A stretch of DNA of 64,000 nucleotides. It comes from Hepsetus odoe. Lineage: Eukaryota > Chordata > Actinopteri > Characiformes > Hepsetidae. Below, piece after piece: positions 27,465 through 35,000 of this stretch. The DNA lies in assembly GCA_017165825.1 (NCBI GenBank), contig CM029381.1, positions 2,724,586 to 2,788,585 on the forward strand. The letters run 5' to 3'. A program made the position numbers and the translations under genes. Under the pieces are notes generated by a model that was not told the DNA's origin, made no database searches, and saw nothing but the letters and a program-made list of their open reading frames with translations. The number at the start of each line of letters is the position of its first letter. The stretch's first letter is position 1.

Positions 27465-27772
27465 GGTGTGCACGTGAAACCCATTTCAGTTCCTTCAAAA
27501 ATAAACAAAAACAACAAACAAAACAGATTTTTTTTGTGCAATCAGGACCCAGTTTCCCATCCAAACAGGAAGCTTGATTAATCCCAAAACACACGCACGC
27601 GCGCGCGCGCCCTGTTTACCTGCTTGCCCCTGTAGAAGAGGCGCTGCTGCTCCGGGTTAACGTGGAAGATCTGCTGGATCTTCAGGCGCAGGGACTCGAT
27701 CTTGGTGAGCCGAGACAGATCGTCCACAGTCCGGGTTTCCTTCCCGTCGATGGTCCGGACCTGGATCCACAT
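6142..27772 (-). CDS. uhrf2: uhrf2, E3 ubiquitin-protein ligase UHRF2 (5' part, three coding exons)
   Basis: UHRF2 is a nuclear multidomain reader of histone H3K9 methylation and modified CpG DNA and a RING E3 ligase. Three exons joined in frame give about 256 residues. Residues 1-75 are the ubiquitin-like domain (starts MWIQVRTIDG, ends near FDYNVGLNDIVQLLIRS). A Ser/Pro/Thr-rich linker ends in QPSTS and DPGMGMFK. The first half of the tandem Tudor domain follows (INELVDCRD, GAWFEG, YHIKYEE). The family choice between UHRF1 and UHRF2 rests on FDYNVGLNDI, the QPSTS...DPG.G linker and the KRTNG insert in the Tudor domain, all UHRF2-like; the start of the Ubl looks somewhat UHRF1-like. The remaining Tudor, PHD, SRA and RING exons are not found in 1-6,141, so the gene runs off the left edge. 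Splice phases agree at both visible junctions. Confidence 0.92.
7619..7890 (-). mobile_element. SINE family B copy
   Basis: TCATTTTCTGAGCTGCTTGT at the left end, then CTCTCACAGGGCGAAAGGCA, GGACAATTTAGTAACTC, GGACAGTGGAAGGAAACCGG and AGGAGAACATG. This is the reverse of the 3,842 copy. Confidence 0.75.
8084..8245. repeat. Segment duplicated within uhrf2 introns (copy 1)
   Basis: The series CATAACACCTTC, CTTTAATAACAAGC, CCAAAACAGCAGAGGACATC and CTAATTTCTATCATTCTGCT recurs in the same order at 11,376-11,560, with small indels. Confidence 0.8.
8862..8928 (+). mobile_element. SINE family A, tRNA-head fragment
   Basis: GGGACTAGGCCCCAAGATCA then GGTCATGGGTTCGAATCCCA (B box) and ACCAGTGGGTTGGCC. The body is absent. 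Confidence 0.7.
8983..9291 (-). CDS. uhrf2: uhrf2 coding exon 2 (end of ubiquitin-like domain and linker)
   Basis: 309 bases, 103 codons, phase 0 at both ends. The acceptor reads CCCTCAG|ATG and the donor AAG|GTGAGA at 8,982. It begins MEDGQTLFDYNVGLND, completing the ubiquitin-like domain. A low-complexity Ser/Thr/Pro/Gly/Asn linker follows and ends SQPSTSSLTLLVDPGMGMFK. The position and ending match the linker before the Tudor domain in UHRF2. Confidence 0.92.
9420..10020. repeat. Diverged ~90-bp tandem array (CATAACTGCTTCAAAAC units)
   Basis: Repeated phrases GACATAACTGCTTCAAAAC, CTAAATGCTTCATAATGCAT and CGCTTCATAAAGTCTCATAA recur about every 80-100 bases, heavily diverged. Isolated related phrases continue to about 10,500. 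Confidence 0.7.
11376..11560. repeat. Segment duplicated within uhrf2 introns (copy 2)
   Basis: Matches 8,084-8,245 in the same orientation. A longer run of CAGTC/CATC-type pyrimidine-rich repeats (TCAGTCCATC phrases) follows to about 11,725. Confidence 0.8.
11814..11968 (+). repeat. Minisatellite with AATAAA in every unit
   Basis: Four units of about 38-42 bases with core GTGTTTCCAATAAAGTGGCC then ACTGAGCGGAC. The same unit forms a larger array at 63,617-63,935, in the same orientation. Confidence 0.88.
12511..12566. repeat. (GT)n microsatellite
   Basis: GT run interrupted by AGAGAGAGAG, then GT again. Confidence 0.95.
12666..12732. repeat. (CA)n followed by (CG)n alternating tract
   Basis: About 22 CA units, then CGTGCGCGCGCGCAC. 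Strict purine/pyrimidine alternation, a Z-DNA-prone type. Confidence 0.93.
14037..14094. repeat. (GA)n microsatellite
   Basis: About 26 uninterrupted GA units. Confidence 0.96.
14171..14200. repeat. (GT)n microsatellite
   Basis: About 14 GT units, 80 bases after the GA tract. Confidence 0.95.
14417..14643 (-). mobile_element. SINE family A, near full length
   Basis: Tail AAAGTGACTATTCTCATCAT at the left, body GATGGTACCTTGCTCAAGG, antisense B box GGGATTCGAACCC and remnants of the A box at the right end. Confidence 0.85.
14977..15412. repeat. Polypurine tract (GA-rich, degenerate)
   Basis: Over 400 bases with almost only A and G on the plus strand, including a pure GA run near 15,023-15,049. 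Long minus-strand ORFs here are Ser/Leu/Phe low complexity, not genes. Confidence 0.9.
15535..15737 (-). mobile_element. SINE family B copy, diverged
   Basis: TGGACTGTGGGAAGAAACTC and GGCGACAGCACC at the head side, in the same order as the other family B copies. Confidence 0.6.
15835..15867. repeat. (GT)n microsatellite
   Basis: About 15 GT units. Confidence 0.95.
16052..16565. repeat. Polypurine tract with (GA)n core and poly-A runs
   Basis: A GA core at 16,058-16,120, then about 440 bases of A/G-rich sequence with poly-A stretches. Together with 14,977-15,412 it makes a mirror-repeat-prone region. Confidence 0.9.
17345..17600. mobile_element. Tc1/mariner-like terminal region (fragment)
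   Basis: CCTCCAAAAGTATTAGAACA, then AATTTGGGTTTGGGATCAAC and AGATGAAAATGAGATC resemble the termini of fish Tc1-type elements. The opposite end is not clear; 18,240-18,460 may hold transposase-like remains. Confidence 0.45.
17862..18060 (+). mobile_element. SINE family A copy
   Basis: From GATCACAATCAGAAGGTCAT (before the B box GGTTCGTATC) to ATGTTCACTTTCACTT. The tRNA A-box end is truncated. Confidence 0.8.
19318..19660 (-). repeat. SINE family A fragment inside a second dispersed repeat
   Basis: 19,368-19,485 is a family A body plus head. On either side lies another family (GAACAGCTCTC... and ATCCACACAGTGATC, AGAACAAAGCGTCTAACTTA, AGTGAAGAAACAG) that recurs at 36,290-36,640, 43,800-43,990 and 46,825-46,945. 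The SINE seems to have landed in it. Confidence 0.65.
19823..20487. repeat. GA-rich tracts with (GT)n block
   Basis: GA/CGAG tracts at 19,823-19,925 and 20,200-20,487 and GT/GA at 20,089-20,124. Confidence 0.9.
20999..21062. repeat. (GT)n with CG steps
   Basis: GTGAGTGTGAGTGTGTGTG then GTGCGCGCGCGTGTGTGCG, an alternating purine/pyrimidine tract. Confidence 0.9.
23195..23490 (+). mobile_element. RTE-like LINE 3' end (fragment)
   Basis: GAGGTTTATGGACATGGTGA, GAGGACATGCAGGTGGTC and GATTCGCTGTTGCGACCCCT followed by AAACGGGAGCAG are typical of fish RTE-type LINE 3' ends. Similar pieces lie at 41,930-42,010 (reverse) and 62,285-62,430. The ACGACCAGGTGATAGCAG phrase upstream recurs near 61,010. 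Confidence 0.6.
23809..23836. repeat. (GAA)n microsatellite
   Basis: About seven AAG/GAA units. Confidence 0.93.
24624..24876 (-). mobile_element. SINE family A, near full length
   Basis: Tail AAGTGAAAGTGACTATTCAT at the left, body GATGGTACCTTGCTCAAGG and head CCACTAAGCCACCGCTGCCC at the right. Confidence 0.85.
25130..25520. repeat. Polypyrimidine (CT/TTTC)n tract
   Basis: Pyrimidine-rich, ending in a pure CT run at 25,494-25,520. All three plus frames are open (Ser/Leu/Phe), which is a composition effect. Confidence 0.9.
25596..25631. repeat. (CAAA)n microsatellite
   Basis: About eight AAAC units. Confidence 0.95.
25700..27365. repeat. Diverged array, 'AGACCAGATTAACATT' family
   Basis: About 1.65 kb in which phrases such as TTAGACCAGATTAACATT, AGACCAGGTTCATTTTAGG and ATGCCAGATTA recur every 20-35 bases. 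Units are more regular towards the right. AT-rich, no ORF. It sits at the 5' end of uhrf2 intron 1. Confidence 0.85.
27429..27462. repeat. (GT)n microsatellite
   Basis: About 16 GT units, 160 bases downstream of the uhrf2 exon 1 donor in gene orientation. Confidence 0.95.
27586..27612. repeat. (CA)n/(CG)n alternating tract next to a splice donor
   Basis: AAACACACGCACGCGCGCGC and further CG units, ending about eight bases from the uhrf2 exon 1 donor at 27,619. Confidence 0.92.
27620..27772 (-). CDS. uhrf2: uhrf2 coding exon 1 (ubiquitin-like domain, residues 1-51)
   Basis: 51 codons from ATG at 27,772-27,770 to a donor reading CAG|GTAAAC at 27,619. The frame stays open upstream to a GTG at 27,799, but the family starts at MWIQVR and the ATG fits. 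It encodes most of the beta-grasp fold, ending in QRLFYRGKQ. Phase 0 at the donor. A (CG)n-rich tract begins only about eight bases into the intron. Confidence 0.93.
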
Positions 27773-27852
27773 CTCCGGCTCCGCGGCTTCAGGATCCACT
27801 AAACACTCTTTCTGGGGGGAAAGAGGGGCTCAAAGTGCTCACGGTGCCATGC

Positions 27853-27911
27853 GTGCACACACACACACATATATGCACACATACACATACACACATACAT
27901 ACACACACACG
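27853..27911. repeat. (CA/TA)n microsatellite
   Basis: CA repeats mixed with ATAT and CATA between the uhrf2 ATG and its CCAAT cluster, probably in or near the 5' UTR. Confidence 0.92.
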
Positions 27912-27929
27912 TTGTTTTTTTCAATCGCA

Positions 27930-28180
27930 CCACTACTCCGCCTAACCCCGCCCCCTCCGCGACCTAATTGGCTAGCGGGAGCGATACGATTGGTTAGTGG
28001 GTTTGAAGAGGCTCGCGTAACCAATCCCAACGCCCCTCCGCAGCCAATCCGAATGCGAAGTGGGCGGGACCGTGCGGACAAGGAGTGGGGAATCACGAAA
28101 AAAACTCAAATCTCGCGATATGCGCACTTAAAGGCACAGGGCGGCTGGATTGGCTGATGTTTAGCGCGCTGGGTGAAGTT
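27930..28180 (-). promoter_or_regulatory. uhrf2: Probable uhrf2 promoter: CCAAT/GC-box cluster
   Basis: A CpG-rich, repeat-free block lies 160-410 bases upstream of the uhrf2 ATG. It holds five CCAAT pentamers: on the minus strand at 27,967-27,971, 27,989-27,993 and 28,149-28,153, on the plus strand at 28,021-28,025 and 28,044-28,048. It also has GC boxes (CCCCGCCCC near 27,946 and GGGCGGG near 28,072) and a TCTCGCGA element at 28,111-28,118. No TATA box is convincing. The arrangement is that of an NF-Y/Sp-type housekeeping or proliferation promoter. The transcription start is inferred to lie between about 27,800 and 27,940. Confidence 0.65.
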
Positions 28181-28270
28181 TGGGAGACGCTCAGTTTGAC
28201 GCATGGCGACACGGTGAAGATGCTCCCGTCAGCTGGACGGTTTATAGGCATATATATAAATATATATCTA

Positions 28271-28791
28271 CAGTACTGTGCAAAAGTTTTAGGCAGGTGT
28301 GGAAGAAATGCTGTAAACAAAGAATGCTTTCAAAAATGGAAGTGTTCATCATTTATTTTCATCAAAGAGAATCTAAATCAAATCAATATTTGGTGTGACC
28401 ACCCTTTGCCTTCAAAACAGCATCAGTTCTTCTAGGTACACTTGCACACAGTTTTTGAAGGAACTCGGCTGGTAGGTCGTTCCAAACATCTTGGAGAACT
28501 AACCACAGATCTTCTGTGGATGTAGCTTCCTCACATCCTTCGGTCTCTTCATGTGATCCAGACACACTGGATGATGTTGAGATCAGGGCTCTGTGGGGCC
28601 AGAAGAACTGATGCTGCTCTGAAGGCAAAAGGTAGAAACACCAAATATTGATCTGATTTAGATTTTTCTTTTGTTCGCTCACTTTTCATTTTGTAAATTG
28701 ATGAAAATAAATCATCATTATTTATATTTCTGAAAGTGTTTTTTGTTTACAGCATTTTTTCACACCTGCCTAAAACTTTTGCACACTACTG
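28271..28791. mobile_element. MITE with long inverted repeats, TA target site
   Basis: Starts CAGTACTGTGCAAAAGTTTT and ends AAAACTTTTGCACACTACTG, flanked by TA on both sides. The inverted similarity reaches far inwards (AAATCAAATCAATATTTGGT against CCAAATATTGATCTGATTTA; CATCAGTTCTTCTAG against AGAAGAACTGATG), so most of the 521 bases could form one hairpin. A non-autonomous Tc1/mariner-type element, with no transposase. Confidence 0.85.
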
Positions 28792-28799
28792 TATATATA

Positions 28800-29940
28800 A
28801 TTATTTCCACTTTTTTAGACTTATTTACACTTGATACGTTTATACACTTTATTAGATACAAAAAACTAAGCCTATACATTTTGCTGGACATGTGTAAATT
28901 TTATTAGACCCCTTTAAACTTTACCAGAGATCTGTAATCTATATTAGACACCAGTACACTTCGCTGGACATCTGTAAACTTTACTGGACATGTGTAAAAT
29001 TGACTAGACCCCTTTAAACCTTACCGGAGATCTGTACACTACATTAGACATCTGTAAACTTTACTGGACATGTGTAAACTTTACTAAACGTATCTGTAAA
29101 CTTTTTTAGATGCTTCTAAACTTTATTGAACATCTGTAAACTGTATTAGACACCTATACACTTTACTAGACACCTGTAAACTTTATTAGATGCCTATACA
29201 CTTTATTGGACATCTTTAAAATTTAGGGGTGGCCTAGTGGTTAGGGTGGGCTGGTGACCTGTCCAGGGTGTGTCCCGTCCTTCGCCCTGTGTGAGCTGGG
29301 ATGGACTCCAGCACTCCCCCGTGACCCCGCTTGGGACAAGCGGCAGAAAATGACTGACTCATTTTCCATTGAAAATCCATTTACAATTTATTTGACACTT
29401 ACTCACTTGATTTGAAGCCTACACACTTTCCCTTCAGTTATCACTTTTGGACATCTGTAAACTTTAGTAGAGCCCAGTACACCTTGTTTGATATCTGTTA
29501 ACTTTACTAGACAACTATTCACTATATTTGATGTCTGTAAACTTTATTAGATGTTTTTAGACACCACTGAACTTTATTTGATGTCTGTAAACTTTATTAG
29601 ACCCCTTTACACTTTATTTTACATCTGAAAATTAGATTTAATACCGGTAACATTTATTGGACACCTTTACGCTTTGCTTTTACGCTTTATTGGATGTCTG
29701 TAACTTTTAGATACTTTTACACTTTAAGGTCTGTGTTGTGTGTCTGTAAACTAGAGGTTTTTACACTTTAATGTCTGTAAACTTTATTTGATACCTTTAC
29801 ACTTTATTTAATGTCTGTGTTGTCTCTAAACTTTTTTAGACAGCTATGCCCTTTATTTTGGGCTTTTACTCTTTTTAGACATTTTTAAGACGTTGAGAAC
29901 ACTTTATTAGAGGCCAGTTCACCCTGTTGAAGGTCTGTAA
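28800..29940. repeat. Diverged ~24-bp array (TGTAAACTTTATTAGACAYC), interrupted by a SINE
   Basis: Phrases TCTGTAAACTTTATTAGACA and CACTTTATTGGACATC recur for over 1.1 kb upstream of uhrf2. A family B SINE fragment interrupts it at 29,224-29,372. Confidence 0.85.
29224..29372 (+). mobile_element. SINE family B, internally deleted copy
   Basis: GGGTGGCCTAGTGGTTAGGG (A-box head) is joined directly to the tail TGTGAGCTGGGATGGACTCC, AGCACTCC and GGGACAAGCGGCAGAAAATG. The middle of the element is missing. Confidence 0.7.
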
Positions 29941-30660
29941 ACTAATCTGAGGCTCTTGTATCTCGTCCTGCTGCTCCACCTCACACCTCCACTATAAAGC
30001 TCATCTGCAGAAGACGAGAGCAGAATCATTCAGAAACGGAGGGGACTTGGAAAAGACGGGATTCACCTCCCTGCTCTCACTCCAGGACAGCAGGAGAACG
30101 TCCCTGCTGCCCAGAACTAAAGCGTCTAATGACATCTAGTGGAGGGCTGGAGGTTTGAGGAAGGAATAAGAAAGATTTCATAACCAAGGTCAATGGGTCA
30201 AATTAAAGCTGGTTTGAAGGCGAGATCATCAGCCGGAGGAGCATCAATCCTTCTCATTTCCTCTGGACACTAAAACTCTGCTGGCCTTCAGCACCGGGTC
30301 GAGCACGTTCCTCATTAAAACAGCCTTGAGGAAGGAAAAAAAGAGGCAGACTCGTCTCATACTTCAAGATGGCGGACGCCACCGTTTGCAACCCATGTGT
30401 CTGTTGTGATCTGTAGTAGTGCCTCAGCATTTAGGTCGTTTTTGTCAGAAGGAGAGTTTAAGCTGGACTTTAATGAGTTTAAATGGGATTTAATGGACAG
30501 TTTACCGCCAACATCCCCACAAGTGTCGACGTGCCGAGAACGACTGGTTTTTGGTCGTATGATCAAAATAACAACCAACAGCACTAAATGGACGAGACGC
30601 ACCAAAAAAAAGGCATGAAATTCACCCCCAGATGTAACTACTTATCATAGAAGACTCTTA
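29940..30660. other. Intergenic sequence between oaz1 and uhrf2
   Basis: No gene, repeat or motif that I can support. A 73-codon plus-strand ORF at 30,397-30,618 has no family resemblance. Confidence 0.5.
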
Positions 30661-30665
30661 TTTTG

Positions 30666-30907
30666 AATGAAAGTGAAGTGAAAGTGACTATTCTCATCAT
30701 TGTGAAACAGCACAGCACACTGTGAACTACAACGAAATTACACCTCTGCTTCGTACCCATACATAGCTACTAAAAGCACCCAGGGAGCAGTGACAGGGAC
30801 GGTACCTTGCTCAAGGGTACCTCAGGGCAGCCTACTGGTCTGGGATTCAAACCCACAATCTTCTGATCCTGGGGCTTCGTCCCTAAACACCAGGCCACCG
30901 CTGCCCC
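30666..30907 (-). mobile_element. SINE family A, near full length
   Basis: Tail AAAGTGACTATTCTCATCAT at the left, body ACGGTACCTTGCTCAAGGG and head CCAGGCCACCGCTGCCCC at the right. It lies just downstream of the presumed oaz1 3' end. Confidence 0.87.
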
Positions 30908-31114
30908 AAAGGTTGGGAGTCCAATCGAGTCATCGTGTAGTTAGATCCAATTTCTTGTGCTAGGTGCAAATGATGTGAAATCCTAAACCATTTCACCGTT
31001 TTACTCCTAAAACTTGGCCGTAAACCTGCGTTTATTGCTCAAGAGCTCGCCATTTTAAAAAAAAATACATTAAAAAATAAAATCATAAACCAGCCAGTTT
31101 TTTTTTCAAACCTT

Positions 31115-31899
31115 TTTATTATCACAGAAGCACAACAGGTACCACTAGGCAAGTGTACATCAAAACGTCCAAACCACCGGGAGGGGACAAAAAATAAAAG
31201 TGGAGAAGGAATGCGAGCTTCATGAGAAGAGCACAGCGGAGACGAGGCTCGGCGTTCGAGTCACGAAACGGAGAGGAAAAAGATGAAACGCGCTTCTGGT
31301 GTTCCGCCTCGACTCTTCCGGCACGAGTCGTTCGTTTTCACTCTGACGTACCGCAGGATTGCTGCTCGGAGGAGACGGGGAAGCGCTGGCTGCGATTATG
31401 TGCATTTTTAAACAGATTTAAACAGTTCTGGACACAGTCGAGGAGGACGATTTCACGAGCCGTTCGAGATGCCGACGTACCCGAGTGTGTGTAAACCGAA
31501 TGACCTTTTTAGTTTCTACATTCAAGAACTTTTACATAAACTGATTGAGCGATTAAAAAAACAAAACAAAAACACCACCACACACCGATATAGAGAAATA
31601 TGATAATTCCCTTGTAGGACGATTCCCTTGTAACGCTGACACAACTGAAAAATAAGTGGGGAATAAAAGGAGGAATGACTGTAAAGGAGGGTGGAATAAC
31701 GAGCACACTACGCTGAAAAATACCAAAAATCCAGCCGTATTTGAACACAAAAGCAGGAGAGAGAGTAGCGCTCGATCCGAGGGAGGCCGTCGGGACGGGG
31801 CTCATACTGAGGGATAAGGCGGGGAGGGAACGAGGGAGAACCAATGAAATACGAGGGGCTAAAAGGAGGGAGGAGTTGTCCAAGGTCTCGGCTCTGGAA
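31115..31899 (-). other. oaz1: oaz1 3' UTR with candidate polyadenylation signal
   Basis: After the stop at 31,900 there is about 780 bases without a clear coding exon. An AATAAA on the minus strand lies at 31,120-31,115, the first convincing signal before the SINE at 30,666-30,907. The UTR length is inferred, not shown. Confidence 0.45.
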
Positions 31900-32030
31900 T
31901 TAATCTTCATCGGAAGAATCCCTGTCGAAGTTGTAGGCCATGAAGAAAACGTCGGGTCGGGACGGGACGGGGGAATGGCCCGGATTCACAATCTCAAAGC
32001 CCAGAAAGCTGAACGTACGCACCAACTTAG
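31900..32030 (-). CDS. oaz1: oaz1 coding exon 5 and stop
   Basis: Acceptor TCTGCAG|CTAAG. It encodes KLVRTFSFLGFEIVNPGH, then PVPSRPDVFFMAYNFDRD and the acidic end SSDED, stopping at TAA 31,902-31,900. The acidic tail and the RPD.FFMAY motif are standard for antizyme C-termini. Confidence 0.95.
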
Positions 32031-35000
32031 CTGCAGAGAAGAAAGAAAAAAAAAAAAAGAAAAAAAAGATTGCATGGGTATAAAAACAAGTAAGATGTCG
32101 CTTCCCTGAGCAGAAAAAAGGTCTGTGTTTCTATTCTTGGATCCAAACATTTCTGAACACTTCTGTTAGAAGGAAGCTGTTTCAGTCACATCACTGGGAA
32201 AAGTTTGGAAATAAAATTTAAAAAAAAGGTGTGCACAAAACGTTTTACGCTTAAGCTGATCCAAACCAAACTGCCTAAAGTCCTGCGTTTTCCTCAAAAA
32301 ACACAAGCATGTGCATTGTTTTAAAACAAACAGATTACTGGATCTAAATAATCATCCAAATCGTTTGTGGATTACTCCATTAATAATGAGCGGGTGAGTA
32401 AAGATTTTCAGCAGATATTAAGAGCGTCACTCAAACAACCTGCTTATATGAACTGACTAATTCTCTGAATCAAATTAGTGATGACTTTGCATTTGAAATG
32501 GAAAACGGGGAACCTGCAGGCAATTTTAAAGCTGCAGGACGAACAGTCCCCACAAGAGGGCGCCACGACACTGAAAACCAGAAAACCCAAACGAGCCGAA
32601 TCTCACCAAGGCAGTACGAGCAAATCATCCTTTTAAAAAAGTTCATGAATTACTGTAAAATGGCGCCAGAGGGTTTGTAATGAGAGGAGAATGAGGAGCA
32701 GACATGGTTCTAAAAAGAAAAGGAGGATCACTGGACGTACCACGATCGTCTCTGTTCTTGTAAAAGCAGACAAACACGCTGACGACTTTTAGATGTTCTT
32801 CAGCAAACTCTAGCAAAGAAGCCAAGCTGGAAGGAGAATCAGATGTAAAAATTTAGTGCATCGCTGTGGACACGTTACTCAGCCTCATCCAGTGACATCA
32901 CGCTTCTTTAAAATTATGTATCGGCGCTTTTCTTTAAAACCGATCAAATATGAGCAAGCATCCCACGTAACCTCCGAGCTCTGGCTCACCTCTCTTTGCT
33001 GCCTTCTGGAAGCAGGTCGTGAGGGATCTCGACGTAGAGGCCGTCCTCACGAAGCACCGCCTCCCAGTGAATCACCCGGGAGACGGTGGGTCGGCTCTGG
33101 AAGTGCAGTATCCCGGGGCGACCGGCCCCAGCAGGCTGCTCCGTCACAGTCAACTTCCTGTCCTGATCGGGGGGGGGGACGGGACATTCGGGGATTAGGT
33201 CTGCACGTCACCAATAATTCACTTTTCCCCAAATCGCTCTTTCCTGTGTGTTATTTGAGTAAGTACTGAATGTGCTGCTGCAATTCAAGGCTTATTTCTA
33301 TAAACCAAGTATTTCCTCCATGTTTTTTCCTGAGCAGCAATAGCAGTTCAGAAGTTTAAGCACGACTGTCCCGTAACAGAACCACGCTGGTACAGTTATC
33401 AGCTGAGCTCATAGATGCTTCTCCCTTCAGCATCATGTTTCCTGAAACGTTCGTTTACTTTCACTTTAACCCGATAAAATCTCTGGACTGTGCTTACAAA
33501 CACGCATGTTCTTATAAACGGCGAGAACCTTCTTCAGGCGTGTGGGCGTGTGTCCTGAACACACTGATACCACAAGGTCACATGACAGGACGCAGCCTTT
33601 GTTTACGTGCTATCTGAGCTGCAGACTGACCTACCAGAACTTTCTTCACACATTCGTGTCGTGTGTCAGGGCTATATTTGCACGCTCGCGTGGGCCGATT
33701 TGCAAAACCTTGCACTTATTTCTGCTTTTAAGCGTCCACGTGCAAATTAAGCACTAAAAATACTACAAACTAAGCTCTACCAACAACCTCAAATGAGGAA
33801 ATGCTAAGAAAACTCGGCACGAAGAGAACGTGAACTTGGGCTTGATTTGTTACAGGGTCGGATCAGATTCTTTCTCTCTTTTTCACTCGTCCGACTGGCT
33901 GGTACAGAAACCGGATTCCTAGTTTCGGATTAGTGCCGCCAACTGAATGATATTATTTTAGCTGTGAAGTTATCACATGCTCTAATAGTAGCTAAGTAAT
34001 TAAATGAAGGGGAAAAAATAGTGTAAAATCGTGTAGGTCTGTGTCCTCACCGAGTACAGTGGCCGAGCTGTGGGAGGGTGATCCCGTGTACCATTCCCTC
34101 GCCCACCTGGGATCTTCAGGGGTGGGAGAGGGGCATCAGGAGCACCACAGAGGCCCGGGACCAGGGGTACTACTACAGCGTAGAGACAGACTGGAAAACA
34201 AGAACACACTTTATTAACCATTTCTGTTCACCGAATCCTTCACCACAGTGCCCCTGCTGTATCTGCCTTCTCCATAATCGTCTTCAAATCTCATCCAGCT
34301 GCCTCTGAAAAAACAACCAGTAGTTTTTAACATTTGGAAACTCTCAAGGAAATCAGATCCAAGACCAAGATCTTTGCACCGCTGAGCTAATTTGGATGCT
34401 GAACTGTCCCATATGATGTTAAAGGCCACCTCCTGAACCCAATAAAAGCATAAAACCCCACACCGCCGAGGAACGGGTGGACGTGAGCGACTGAACGAGC
34501 CGAGGCGCAATAAAAACGAGAAAAACTGTACACTCGGCCAGCGAAACGCAGGCTTCGCCGATGGTCTTGGAAAGAGTAAACACTAAACTGAATGGCCTGA
34601 CAAAACAAGAAGCTTTCAAAGAAAACAGCAAAACCCAATTTAACAACAGTGCCAACCCGAGGCCAATATGACCTCGTGTCTGGAACAATGACGACACAAC
34701 AACGGTGGATTGTCATATGACGTCATGTTTAATGCAACAACAAAGTGGACGAAAGACCACTAAAAAAACTAATCTGGTGTGATTGAACACCCCAAATGAA
34801 GCGAATTAAGCCATTTTGCGGGAATGCACCACATTTGTGGGAGCCAGAACGCTTTATTTTATTAATAATGGCGTCATTATAAACGTCGCCGCTGTGACGC
34901 AGCAGCAAAACCACGTCACTGTTGAAAAAAAGAAAAACACGAGCGATTTCTTAATTCCATAAATTCAGACCCAATCCTGGTTTCCGCTTTGAATAAAACT

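Larger units (their letters stand above)
9292..27619. other. uhrf2: uhrf2 intron 1 (18.3 kb, repeat-rich)
   Basis: No further exon could be supported here. The individually listed repeats cover a large share. Stretches where I see nothing specific include about 10,020-10,700, 12,020-12,500, 13,100-14,000, 16,600-17,330, 18,060-19,300 (apart from a weak transposon-like ORF near 18,240-18,460), 20,500-20,990, 21,210-23,150 and 23,500-24,600. Confidence 0.8.

Noticed and set aside
27773..27799. Upstream GTG start extending uhrf2 by nine residues
   Set aside because: Vertebrate initiation at GTG is rare, and the family begins exactly at the ATG 27,772.
34000..34221. Independent 73-codon minus-strand gene
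   Set aside because: It is oaz1 exon 2 in the +1 frame with intron read-through at both ends.
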